Assembly: GCA_050303335.1 (NCBI GenBank)
Contig: JBNLBN010000005.1
Span: forward strand, 1 to 50,181
Reading direction: 5' to 3'
Origin: Bilamarchaeum sp050303335
GTDB taxonomy: Archaea; Micrarchaeota; Micrarchaeia; Anstonellales; Bilamarchaeaceae
Length of the DNA stretch: 50,181 nt
Shown: piece by piece, positions 16,822 through 24,200 of the stretch
Layout of the letters: each line of letters opens with the position of its first letter
How positions within the stretch are numbered: the first letter of the stretch is position 1
Position numbers and translations under genes: made by a program
Notes under the pieces: generated by a model
Told to the model about the DNA's origin: nothing
The model's input: the letters and a program-made list of their open reading frames with translations, nothing else
The model's database searches: none

Positions 16822-18390
16822 ATGATGGCATACCGTTCAGTCGTACCTGGGCAGGTCCAGGAAAGCCTCGAAGCGGCAAAAAAAGCCTGGCGCCCACTTT
16901 ATGACAGGTACAATGCAGCAGAAGCATTCAACCATGCAGCAAGGTCAGCGGAAGCGTTGCATATCTACGAAGTAGCCACAGAAGGGGACCACGACATGAT
17001 CCACCAGATGAATCACATCGCGCTGAGCCATGTATTCCGCAAGGGAAGGCATGAAAAGCGCTTTCCGGAAGATTTCCACAGATTCAGAAGGATCAAGCGG
17101 GGCTTCGACACATTCAACAGGCTGAGGGCCAATGATCTAAACAGGGCAGATCCATACGAATACGCAAAAATACTTGAAAAGCCATGCCTGGGCCTCATCG
17201 TAAGAATGGTCGACCTTGTCCAGTACGGGGGCAATTCCGAGAAATCGGAGGCGGAACTGGCACATCTTGATCCGGAGATATTTTATGTATTCAAGGAAGG
17301 AAAGGGAAAGACTGAGTACGAGATGATCGGCCATGCGGCAAAGAAGGTCTATTCGCCCCTTGCAGATCTCTTTGGCTACAGGGAGCTTGCAGGCGAATTG
17401 AACAGGCTGTACTATTACCATATCGACCATTCCACATATGATGCTGTTGAAAGGACGCTCCGGGATATGGAGGAGCGGGTTGATAGGACCGGCGAGGTTC
17501 TGGAGTATGTAAAGATTGCGATCGCAGAAAAGCTTGTTAACGAGGATTTTGAATTCGATATCAAGACCCGCGGAAGGAAGCATCCTGGGAAAGTGATGGA
17601 GAAAGCAGAGAGATATTCGAGAAAGCACGGGACAAGGGTCGTAGATGAGGTGCATAAGTTCCATGACCTTACTGCATTCACAGTCATACTAAGGAAAAAG
17701 AACGGGAATTCGGTCACACAAATCGACATGGATATTTTCGAGCAGGTAGCAGATATAGTAAAAAATGCTGTCAACTCCGTGAAACCCCTTCGTCCAGGCA
17801 CAAGCGGAGCAAAGGAAACCGACATGGTCTCGCGGCCGAAACAGAACGGCTATCAGTCTTACCATATTGATTTTGCCTTCGAAGACCGCGATTTGGTCGG
17901 AATGGAGGCGATAGTCAGAACAGAACAGATGGAACGCTACGCAGAGCATGGAGGAGCAGCGCATTACCTGTACAAAGGGGGAGAAGGCATCGCAAGGTCT
18001 GTCCAGAGCCTTTATGGCAATGTGATCCGGGCGCTGACTATTAGGCCGCAGCTGCTTACTATAGATGAAACTTCGAACCAGAAAAGGATCCGCATCTATG
18101 AGGTGGATGAGAAATCAAGGCAGGTCGGCGATGCGCTTGTACCTGTAGTCGATGTTGAATCCACTATCGCAGAAGCGCTTCTTTGTGCGGACGTGGATCT
18201 TCTTGGGGGGCTCAAGCCAAAGCTGTCCTATGCTGCACCGATAAGGGATATTGATGCAATCGAGCTTGTTGCCGGGGAATCCAACGATCTTTCACCAGGA
18301 TTGATTAGGGTGCTGATGCAGAAGGCGATTTATCCTTCCACAACAGAAACACTTGTTGAAATTCTGAGGAAAATCTCTAAACGCCGCTGA
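16822..18390 (+). CDS. RelA/SpoT homologue with degenerate hydrolase domain
   Basis: About 522 residues from tandem ATGs at 16822/16825, placed 27 bases after a TATA box (ATTTAAAT, 16794-16801). The synthetase domain is recognisable: TRGRKH near 249-254 (ATP/substrate R-x-K), HDLTAF with Asp near 282, PKQNGYQSYH at 339-348, EAIVRT near 362-367 with the catalytic-type Glu, and AEHGGAAHYLYK at 374-385. The N-terminal 200 residues align with the Rel hydrolase domain (for example YSPLADLFGYRELAGELN) but lack the H-D and E-D metal motifs. The C-terminal 120 residues are not a clear TGS-ACT. Likely makes or senses (p)ppGpp; activity is unproven. Confidence 0.8.
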   Translation: MMAYRSVVPGQVQESLEAAKKAWRPLYDRYNAAEAFNHAARSAEALHIYEVATEGDHDMIHQMNHIALSHVFRKGRHEKRFPEDFHRFRRIKRGFDTFNRLRANDLNRADPYEYAKILEKPCLGLIVRMVDLVQYGGNSEKSEAELAHLDPEIFYVFKEGKGKTEYEMIGHAAKKVYSPLADLFGYRELAGELNRLYYYHIDHSTYDAVERTLRDMEERVDRTGEVLEYVKIAIAEKLVNEDFEFDIKTRGRKHPGKVMEKAERYSRKHGTRVVDEVHKFHDLTAFTVILRKKNGNSVTQIDMDIFEQVADIVKNAVNSVKPLRPGTSGAKETDMVSRPKQNGYQSYHIDFAFEDRDLVGMEAIVRTEQMERYAEHGGAAHYLYKGGEGIARSVQSLYGNVIRALTIRPQLLTIDETSNQKRIRIYEVDEKSRQVGDALVPVVDVESTIAEALLCADVDLLGGLKPKLSYAAPIRDIDAIELVAGESNDLSPGLIRVLMQKAIYPSTTETLVEILRKISKRR

Positions 18391-18829
18391 AATCCCTGAG
18401 CCTCTTCATCACGTTCAAAACAATATTGGTGTTCGTCTTCCTCACACCCTTGATTGAAAGAATCTTCTTTATCAGCCTGCTCAGGTCATTCCTGGATTTT
18501 GTCAGGCAGATCGCGATCGCATCGAAATCTCCTGTGACATCGTACAAAGCAGCAACGCCCTCGAGCCCGGCGATCTTCTCCTCTATGTCAATCATCTGGT
18601 TACCGTCGGTCGAGATCTTTATTATGGCCATGTATTCATATCCCATGTTGTGGTAGTTCAGGATGGCGCCATAGCCTTCAATTATCGACTCACGTTCCAT
18701 GGACCGTATCCTCTCGATAACTGCCCCCGGGGACATGTGGACCGACTTCGCAATCGCCCTGTATGATTTCCTGCTGTCGGTGCTCAATTGTTCAATGATC
18801 TTTTTGTCTATCTCATCCATTTTATGCAT
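18377..18829 (-). CDS. Lrp/AsnC-family transcription regulator
   Basis: 150 residues. The N-terminal helix-turn-helix (IDKKIIEQLSTDSRKSYRAI, then SPGAVIERIRSMERESIIEG) is followed by the RAM ligand domain (AGLEGVAALYDVTGDFDAIA). These octameric regulators usually bind amino acids. It is divergent from glnA, 105 bases away, so glutamine synthetase is the obvious target. An AT-rich TATA element (TTTTAAAC) about 27 bases before the ATG at 18829 predicts a leaderless message; Met4 at 18820 is an alternative. The gene converges on the RelA/SpoT gene with a 14-base overlap. Confidence 0.93.
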   Translation of the reverse strand: MHKMDEIDKKIIEQLSTDSRKSYRAIAKSVHMSPGAVIERIRSMERESIIEGYGAILNYHNMGYEYMAIIKISTDGNQMIDIEEKIAGLEGVAALYDVTGDFDAIAICLTKSRNDLSRLIKKILSIKGVRKTNTNIVLNVMKRLRDFSGV

Positions 18830-18934
18830 GGGTGAACAAATGTTTAATTAAGTTTAAAATTGCTCTTATTTTTGTTCAGAATATTGTTTTATTAATTAAT
18901 GATCGTACATTCAAATCATTCGAAGGTGTAACTT

Positions 18935-20296
18935 ATGAGCGAACCAGACATGGTAGATGTAAAATTTTGTGATCTATTCGGACAATGGCAGCATCTTACG
19001 GTGCCCAAGGCCAACCTGAACATGAAGGACGATGTGGTACCGTTCGACGGATCCTCCATAAGGGGATTCAAAAACATCCATGAAAGCGACATGTACCTGA
19101 TACCTGACTACAGCACCAGGATGAATGACCCTTTTTCAACCGACACCATCTCCGTGATATGCGACATCTATGAACCCAGGAGCAGCAGCTTCTATGACAG
19201 GGATGTCCGCAACGTCGCAAAAAAGGCAGAGAGTTACCTGAAGGAGAGCGGAATCGGGGATACTGCCTATTTCGGGCCGGAAGCGGAATTCTTCATATTC
19301 GACGAACTGAGGTTCTCCCAGAATGAATACAGCTCTTTCCATTCAATTGATTCCGAGGAAGGGATCTGGAACTCCGGGAAGGAATCGAACCTCGGTTACA
19401 GGCCGAAGCACAAGGAAGGCTATTTCCCGACCCCCCCGCACGATTCGGTGCACGAAATAAGAAACGACATCGTAAGGACTTTGATTAAAGGCGGTCTATC
19501 AGTCGAAAGGCACCATCACGAGGTGGCAACAGCAGGGCAGTGCGAGATAAATTTCAAGTACGACAGCCTGGTGAAATCCGCAGACAACCTCATGTTCTAC
19601 AAATACGTTGTCAAGAACACTGCAAAGAAGCATGGCAAGGTTGCAACATTTATGCCGAAGCCGCTCTTCAATGACAACGGGTCAGGAATGCACACACATC
19701 AGAGCATCTGGAAAAATGGAAGGAACATCTTTGCAGGAGACGAATATGCGAATCTGAGCAAGGAGGCGCTCTATTACATCGGCGGCCTGCTTCATCACGC
19801 TCCTGCGCTTTCTGCATTCATGAATCCGACAACAAACTCATATAAGAGGCTTGTTCCAGGATTCGAGGCTCCTGTGAATCTAGTCTATTCGCATGGGAAC
19901 AGGAGCGCCGCAGTGAGGATACCGCTTACTGACAAGGCCAGTACCGGCGCATGCAGGATCGAGTTCCGGCCTCCGGATGCGGCAGCAAACCCTTATCTGG
20001 CATTCTCGGCAATGCTCCTTGCAGGGCTTGACGGCATAAAGAAGAAGATTGAGCCCGGTGACCCAGTTGACGACAACCTGTATGAGCTGCACCCTGAAAA
20101 ACTGAAAGGGATCAGGAAGATGCCGCAGTCTCTGGACCAGTCGCTGGAAGCCCTTGAGAATGATCATTCGTTCCTTCTCGGACCGTTTACAAAGGACCTG
20201 ATCTCTACATGGATAGAATACAAGAGGGAAAAGGAGATAAATCCGATAAGGCTCAGGCCGCATCCCTGGGAGTACCATCTCTACCATGACATTTAG
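18935..20296 (+). CDS. glnA: Glutamine synthetase, type I
   Basis: 453 residues. ATP-dependent condensation of glutamate and ammonia. Visible motifs: DGSSIRGF (38-45), FGPEAEFF with metal-binding Glu (about 112-119), GSGMHTHQS (H-motif, about 248-256), NPTTNSYKRLVPG (about 290-302), and REFRPPD-like IEFRPPD. A Tyr in DNLYELHPE sits where bacterial enzymes are adenylylated, but no adenylyltransferase is seen. AAGGTG precedes the ATG by 6 bases, and an upstream TATA near 18885-18898 gives a short leader. The divergent Lrp gene is the likely regulator. Confidence 0.97.
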   Translation: MSEPDMVDVKFCDLFGQWQHLTVPKANLNMKDDVVPFDGSSIRGFKNIHESDMYLIPDYSTRMNDPFSTDTISVICDIYEPRSSSFYDRDVRNVAKKAESYLKESGIGDTAYFGPEAEFFIFDELRFSQNEYSSFHSIDSEEGIWNSGKESNLGYRPKHKEGYFPTPPHDSVHEIRNDIVRTLIKGGLSVERHHHEVATAGQCEINFKYDSLVKSADNLMFYKYVVKNTAKKHGKVATFMPKPLFNDNGSGMHTHQSIWKNGRNIFAGDEYANLSKEALYYIGGLLHHAPALSAFMNPTTNSYKRLVPGFEAPVNLVYSHGNRSAAVRIPLTDKASTGACRIEFRPPDAAANPYLAFSAMLLAGLDGIKKKIEPGDPVDDNLYELHPEKLKGIRKMPQSLDQSLEALENDHSFLLGPFTKDLISTWIEYKREKEINPIRLRPHPWEYHLYHDI

Positions 20297-21072
20297 TTCC
20301 TGCAGCAGCGCGTTCCCATGGAATAATCGTGGTATTCGTCGTTGTGGGCAGCAGGAGTCCTGCTGCAGCCGGCCCTGATAATCGTGCCGTCCCTGAGGGT
20401 GTTTCTAGAGGTTCCGGAATGTCCGTCGCCTCCGAATACCGGCTTTCCCTTTTCTTTTGATCCTGTCCATTCAGAGAGGTTGCCCACTATGTCGTAAACG
20501 TCCCTTCCGTTCCATGTAACAGTACATCCGCCGAATTCCCCTGCTTTTGCTAGGTATCCAGGCGTGGTTGCAGCCCTGGGATCATTGAAAAGCCCCCCGG
20601 TCCTGTTGCTGTGATGCGCCTTGTACTGCGCCTCGGTTGCATTTTCAGGCGGAGGATCAAGAAAATCAAGTATGTGCGGTCTCTCCGGAAGAACCACTAT
20701 TCCGTCTACCACGTTAAATGTGAAGCCCACATTGCATTTTTCCTGGCTGAATTCGTTTCCGTAAGGATACTGGGTGTTTCCCGGGCCCCTGCAGGTCTTT
20801 TCCCATTCATCAACCTTGCAGAGCCTCTTTCCGGAAGCCTTGCAGGCTGCATTCGCCATCTTCCTGCTCATATACCCGTTCGGGTATTTGCCGGGTGCCG
20901 AGACTGCCTTGAACCCGTCCAGGTTGTAAGGAGGATGTTTGGTGTAATCGAGCTGCGCTCCGTTATCATCGACAAGATGGATCTCCCATCTGTCTATGCA
21001 AAAATCAGATACTTCCGCCATTTCGTTGGGACAGCGGCCGCTCTCAGAGGACTGTTTCCGGTCCCCGCTCAC
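20293..21072 (-). CDS. SUMF1/formylglycine-generating-enzyme-like domain protein
   Basis: 259 residues from GTG 21072. The fold pattern is clear: CPNEMAEVSDFCIDRWEI at the start, PNGYMSRKMANAACKASGKRLCKVDEWEKTCRG, VGNLSEWT in the centre and MGTRCCRN at the end, with many cysteines. Such domains include sulfatase activators and sugar or surface-binding proteins; no sulfatase is near. This frame has no signal peptide, yet it directly follows a lipoprotein leader frame with a GTGA overlap and an A9 run. One exported lipoprotein made by a -1 shift is plausible. It converges on glnA with a 4-base overlap. Confidence 0.75.
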   Translation of the reverse strand: MSGDRKQSSESGRCPNEMAEVSDFCIDRWEIHLVDDNGAQLDYTKHPPYNLDGFKAVSAPGKYPNGYMSRKMANAACKASGKRLCKVDEWEKTCRGPGNTQYPYGNEFSQEKCNVGFTFNVVDGIVVLPERPHILDFLDPPPENATEAQYKAHHSNRTGGLFNDPRAATTPGYLAKAGEFGGCTVTWNGRDVYDIVGNLSEWTGSKEKGKPVFGGDGHSGTSRNTLRDGTIIRAGCSRTPAAHNDEYHDYSMGTRCCRN

Positions 21073-21311
21073 TTGTCTTTTTTTTTATCGTCTTTCTTCT
21101 CAGGCTTCTCTTCGTTCTTGTTTGCACCAGGTCCGCCGCTCTCGTCCTTCTCGGTCCTTAGTTTCGGTTTCGGTCCTGCAACGACGGCGGTTTCCGGTTC
21201 ACCATGGGGCTCGTAGCCGTATTTCTTGTCGCAGGCTGTTGAAACAAGCACTGCTGCGGCTGCAAATGCCACTGTGGTCTTCCTTATTCTGGAGATATTT
21301 TTGAGCATCAT
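21069..21311 (-). CDS. Lipoprotein leader and charged linker, probably fused to SUMF1 domain
   Basis: 80 residues. A basic N-terminus and hydrophobic core end in a lipobox-like VSTAC near residue 27, so Cys27 would be lipidated and the product exported. The rest is a charged, disordered-looking linker (KPEKKDDKKKDK) with no domain of its own. The frame stops 3 bases after the SUMF1 frame opens. A TATA-like TTTTTAAAC 27 bases upstream predicts a leaderless start at 21311 or 21308. The linker plus the cysteine-rich domain make sense as one protein, so this may be a frameshifted 5' part. Confidence 0.65.
   Translation of the reverse strand: MMLKNISRIRKTTVAFAAAAVLVSTACDKKYGYEPHGEPETAVVAGPKPKLRTEKDESGGPGANKNEEKPEKKDDKKKDK
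21078..21086 (-). other. A9 run, possible -1 frameshift site
   Basis: Nine consecutive A on the minus strand, read as three Lys codons in the lipoprotein frame, contain the slippery pattern A AAA AAA G. A single -1 slip here joins the lipoprotein leader to the SUMF1 frame without meeting a stop. Alternatives are a sequencing or assembly indel, phase variation, or plain GTGA coupling. Confidence 0.5.
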
Positions 21312-21409
21312 GAATAATATATTATTAAAAGTGTTTAAAAATGTTTTTCCTGTAATAAATATTAAAATGCTTTTCCAAAGATATAAGATAATACTTTTGA
21401 GGAGGATCT

Positions 21410-22438
21410 ATGCATATAGAATATTGCGGTCACAATATATCAGCATTTGATAAGTTTGTTCTTGGCGGTGACCTCGGGGGAACAAACAGCAAGCTAGGCA
21501 TTGCCGGCGTAAAGGATGAACGGACCACACCTCTGTATTTTGCCCATTTCCGGACCCAGGAGCTTGATTCCATCGTACCTGCAATAGAGGAGGTACTGGA
21601 CTATTCCAAGCAGAAGCACAGCATCGAGACAGACAGCTCCTGCTTCGGCGTTGCCGGCATAATCAACCAGGAAAGGAATTTTTCAGATCTTACCAATGCC
21701 AAATGGACGATCGACACGAGGGAAATAGTTAACAAGACCATCCTCAATTCAGCATCATTGCTCAATGATTTCGAGGCAATCGGATATGGCCTTAACGTGC
21801 TTGATGAAAAGGATTTCTTCAATGTTACAAACAAGAGCGGAATCCCGAAAATGACAAAGGCCATAATGGGTGCCGGTACCGGTGTCGGAAAAGGGATCCT
21901 CATCTACCAGAACGAATTCTACGTCCCCCTCCCGAGCGAAGGCGGACATATGGATTTTCCTGTACAGACCAGGGAAGAGCTTGATTATATCGAGTTCGTC
22001 AAGGCTGTCAGGAACGTCGACCAGGTTAGTTTCGAGGACACTGTTTCCGGAAAGGGGATCGAGAACATCTACCTCTATCTGAGGCACAAGAACGGCCCGA
22101 GCGAGCATTCAGACGAGATTGATTCCTCGAAGGACAAGGTGCCGCTGATCGCGAAATACAAGTACAAGGACCTAAACTGCAAGGAGACATTCAGGTGGTA
22201 TTCCAAATTCTACGGAAGATGTGCCAGGAACTTTGTCCTTGATTATCTTCCAAGGGGAGGCCTCTACATCGCAGGCGGAATCGCGCCAAGGCATCTTGAG
22301 ATCTTCCGCTCGAACGAATTCACAAGGGAATTCTACAATTCCCATGCGCATGAACGGATACTGCGCGAAATCCCGATAAATATCGTGCTGAACGTCCATG
22401 CAGGGCTGTTTGGCGCCTGCTTCGTTGCGAGCATATAG
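21410..22438 (+). CDS. glk: Glucokinase, bacterial Glk type
   Basis: 342 residues. Phosphorylates glucose with ATP. The motifs are LGGDLGGTNSKLG near 19-31 (phosphate 1), LLNDFEAIGYGL with the catalytic Asp near 118, GAGTGVGKG near 155 and SEGGHMDFP near 176, matching the Glk family rather than ROK or ADP-dependent archaeal kinases. A strong GAGGAGG ribosome site (21399-21405) lies 5 bases before the ATG, unlike the leaderless neighbours. It is followed 38 bases later by the protein kinase gene with its own TATA box. Confidence 0.92.
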   Translation: MHIEYCGHNISAFDKFVLGGDLGGTNSKLGIAGVKDERTTPLYFAHFRTQELDSIVPAIEEVLDYSKQKHSIETDSSCFGVAGIINQERNFSDLTNAKWTIDTREIVNKTILNSASLLNDFEAIGYGLNVLDEKDFFNVTNKSGIPKMTKAIMGAGTGVGKGILIYQNEFYVPLPSEGGHMDFPVQTREELDYIEFVKAVRNVDQVSFEDTVSGKGIENIYLYLRHKNGPSEHSDEIDSSKDKVPLIAKYKYKDLNCKETFRWYSKFYGRCARNFVLDYLPRGGLYIAGGIAPRHLEIFRSNEFTREFYNSHAHERILREIPINIVLNVHAGLFGACFVASI

Positions 22439-22476
22439 AAAGATTTATATACCTGATATGTGATGTACACATTCCC

Positions 22477-23463
22477 ATGCAAAGTAAAACAGCGCTCCGA
22501 GGCAGAGTCCCCAGGCATAACTCCCTCGTGAGGCAATCCGGAATTCAGCTTACTGATCATGTAAACAAAGTGGTAGACGGTTACAGGATCAGGAGGAAGG
22601 TCGGATCCGGTGGCACTGCACATGTTTTCGAAGCGTGGAAAGATGATAAGAAAGTTGCCCTCAAGATTGCAACTGAGGGCGAGAAGAACCGGTTCATAGT
22701 CAACGAGAGGGATATGCTGCAGATAAATGTCGGAAAGAAAGCCCCCAAGCTTCTTGACGGCGGCGAATTCGAGGGAAAGCAGTTTCTGATCACAGATTTC
22801 ATTGATGGAAACCCTCTCAGCGAAGTTATTGGCATGGTCAGTTTCCTTGACTGGCATTTTGCAAGGAAGATCGTCATGGACCTCTGCGATTCGCTGTTCA
22901 TGGTCCACCAGAGCGGCGTTGTACACAGGGACATCAAACCGTCAAACATAATTCTAAGGGGCTGGTCCCCATTCACTGCAACCGTGGACTACAAGAACCT
23001 GGAAGTGAATCTCGTTGATTTCGGAATATCCAGAAGGATTGAAGATTGCGGCAAACTTGATAACGAGGACGTGTTCGAAGGAACGCCATCCTATGTGTCT
23101 CCGGAAATGGCAGCAGGAAATGCACATGATTTCCGTTCGGACATTTATTCAGTCGGCGTACTTATGTATGAGCTGCTGTCAGGATATCTTCCGATACATG
23201 CAGAATCAATAAGCGAAATGCTCACAAGACATGTCTTCGAGATACCGCAGCCTCCATCCAAGATATCAGAATCCATTGTCGAGGCAGATCCGATAATAAT
23301 GAAGTGCCTTGAGAAGAATCCTGAAAACAGGTTTGCAAACGTCCTTGCGCTAAGGGAACAGGTGGAAGCTCTCCTTTCAGGGTCCAGAAGGCCCCCAAGC
23401 ATAATCCCTGCAAGGAAGGCAAGTCCTGATGATGATACAATAGTCGACAGAAAAGCAGGATGA
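22477..23463 (+). CDS. Hanks-type Ser/Thr protein kinase
   Basis: 328 residues. The kinase core is complete: glycine loop GSGGTAHV (43-50), Lys63 in VALK, catalytic loop HRDIKPSN (150-157), DFG (181-183), SPE (208-210) and the Asp of SDIYSVGV near 222. No transmembrane helix or PASTA domain, so it should be soluble, with a short basic N-terminus and a Pro/Asp-rich tail (residues 305-328, ending DDDTIVDRKAG). Closest in style to bacterial eSTKs, not the archaeal RIO/Bud32 kinases. The TATA box TTTATATA (22444-22451) 29 bases upstream predicts a near-leaderless message. Substrates unknown. Confidence 0.92.
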   Translation: MQSKTALRGRVPRHNSLVRQSGIQLTDHVNKVVDGYRIRRKVGSGGTAHVFEAWKDDKKVALKIATEGEKNRFIVNERDMLQINVGKKAPKLLDGGEFEGKQFLITDFIDGNPLSEVIGMVSFLDWHFARKIVMDLCDSLFMVHQSGVVHRDIKPSNIILRGWSPFTATVDYKNLEVNLVDFGISRRIEDCGKLDNEDVFEGTPSYVSPEMAAGNAHDFRSDIYSVGVLMYELLSGYLPIHAESISEMLTRHVFEIPQPPSKISESIVEADPIIMKCLEKNPENRFANVLALREQVEALLSGSRRPPSIIPARKASPDDDTIVDRKAG

Positions 23464-23502
23464 AATCGGGCCCGGAGGGATTTGAACCCTCGACCTGCGG
23501 AT

Positions 23503-23555
23503 CTCGCTTTTTAGTAAAAAGCAAGGCAAAAACTGTCTCGCAAGTTATCTAAAAC
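23503..23555 (-). other. Anticodon-loop intron (37/38) of tRNA-Lys
   Basis: 53 bases between A37 and A38, the standard position for the splicing endonuclease. It contains a GCTTTTT-ACT-AAAAAGC hairpin and the element GTTTTTGCC. On the plus strand this block matches the T-loop intron of the nearby tRNA-Cys. Confidence 0.8.
23505..23533 (-). repeat. 29-base block shared with tRNA-Cys intron, inverted copy
   Basis: Matches 24010-24038 at 26 of 29 positions when both are read on the plus strand, although the two host tRNA genes lie on opposite strands. Core elements are a GCTTTTT/AAAAAGC hairpin and GGCAAAAAC. Confidence 0.8.
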
Positions 23556-23577
23556 TAAAAGTCCGTCGCTCTACCAA

Positions 23578-23632
23578 GTTGCTCCAAACTTTTGGATAAT
23601 TAGTTTTGATTAAACTTTTACCAAAAGTTTAT
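23578..23632 (-). other. D-loop intron of tRNA-Lys
   Basis: 55 bases inserted in the D loop, a non-canonical archaeal intron site. The intron can fold in two ways: AAACTTTT/AAAAGTTT around GGT, or AAACTTTTGG paired with the later CCAAAAGTTT (10 bp). Exact boundaries may shift by one or two bases. Confidence 0.75.
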
Positions 23633-23733
23633 CTGAGCTACGGGCCCAATTTAGCAAATTAATATTCGATATTGTTTTTAAATGCACTTATTGGGGAATA
23701 GATTTAAATACACATTTATCCATATATTATAAT

Positions 23734-23868
23734 ATGTTGCAATTGCTTGAAACTGCGAATTTCGCAGGTCCCGACTTCCATCATTTCACAATAATGCAGG
23801 AAGACATCATCAAGAGGTCCAGCCTGGAGAAAGGAAGGGCCCAGGATCGGGCAATGAAAAGGCTTTAA
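23734..23868 (+). CDS. Small hypothetical protein between two tRNA genes
   Basis: 44 codons from ATG 23734 to TAA. The product starts MLQLLETANF and ends DRAMKRL: a soluble, mildly basic helix-forming peptide with two adjacent His. A TATA-like GATTTAAATA (23701-23710) lies about 28 bases upstream, as for other leaderless genes in this window, which is the main support. No family recognised and no ribosome site. Confidence 0.45.
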   Translation: MLQLLETANFAGPDFHHFTIMQEDIIKRSSLEKGRAQDRAMKRL

Positions 23869-23951
23869 AAATATTAATTCTAATCTTTGTTAAGCTTTTG
23901 ATTTATTCAATTGCTGCCGGGTTGGCAGATCGGTTATGCGGCCGCCTGCAA

Positions 23952-23987
23952 TCGCTTTTATGAGACATTAGTCGATGATAAGCTGAA
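23952..23987 (+). other. Anticodon-loop intron (37/38) of tRNA-Cys
   Basis: 36 bases between A37 and A38, bounded by the anticodon-stem halves GCCGC and GCGGT. Standard archaeal intron position. Confidence 0.75.
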
Positions 23988-24007
23988 AGCGGTATAGAGG
24001 GGTTCAA

Positions 24008-24060
24008 TCCGCTTTTTAGGAAAAAGCTTGGCAAAAACCAACTACCTAAAGCGGGGACAA
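24008..24060 (+). other. T-loop intron of tRNA-Cys
   Basis: 53 bases inserted after TTCAA of the T loop, a rare site. The intron closes on itself: CCGCTT near its start pairs with AAGCGG near its end, with TAGG/CCTA inside, and an alternative GCTTTTT/AAAAAGC hairpin. The boundary may slide by one base. Confidence 0.75.
24010..24038 (+). repeat. 29-base block shared with tRNA-Lys intron
   Basis: Plus-strand copy of the block at 23505-23533 (26 of 29 identical). It sits at the same offset, third base, from the left edge of a 53-base intron. Confidence 0.8.
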
Positions 24061-24200
24061 CTCCCTTACCCGGCTTTATTTGTATCTTGTGCTCCTAAGA
24101 CTATCGCTTCATCACCGGCCAGAAAGGACTGATCTCAAATTACTGATCAAGCTTAGGTGGTATTTAAACTTTTTAATCTAAACCAGGCATATTCCCTGAC

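Larger units (their letters stand above)
23467..23647 (-). tRNA. tRNA-Lys(UUU) with two introns
   Basis: Read on the minus strand, acceptor strands are GGGCCCG (23647-23641) and CGGGCCC (23474-23468), with discriminator G at 23467 and no encoded CCA. The D stem GCTC/GAGC, T arm GAGGG-TTCAAAT-CCCTC and anticodon TTT (23559-23557) are intact. Two insertions must be removed: 23578-23632 in the D loop between positions 15 and 16, and 23503-23555 at the canonical 37/38 site. The spliced exons total 73 bases. The A27-C43 pair is mismatched, the rest of the cloverleaf pairs. Confidence 0.9.
23916..24075 (+). tRNA. tRNA-Cys(GCA) with two introns
   Basis: Acceptor strands GCCGGGT (23916-23922) and ACCCGGC (24068-24074) pair fully, and the discriminator is T at 24075, a tRNA-Cys identity base. 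The anticodon GCA is at 23948-23950 in loop CTGCAA-A. The T stem AGGGG (23998-24002) pairs with CCCTT (24063-24067), including one G-U. Introns are 23952-23987 (canonical 37/38) and about 24008-24060 inside the T loop near position 58/59. The spliced length is 71 bases. The D stem is three pairs plus G-A. Confidence 0.85.

Noticed and set aside
23952..23987. Box C/D guide RNA in the tRNA-Cys anticodon intron (CGATGAT and CTGA are visible).
   Set aside because: The 36-base intron is too short for two C/D pairs with guide segments; the match is probably chance.
23467..24075. CRISPR repeat or insertion-sequence ends, suggested by the repeated GCTTTTT...AAAAAGC blocks.
   Set aside because: Only two copies, inverted, both lying exactly within tRNA introns, with no spacers, transposase or target duplication.
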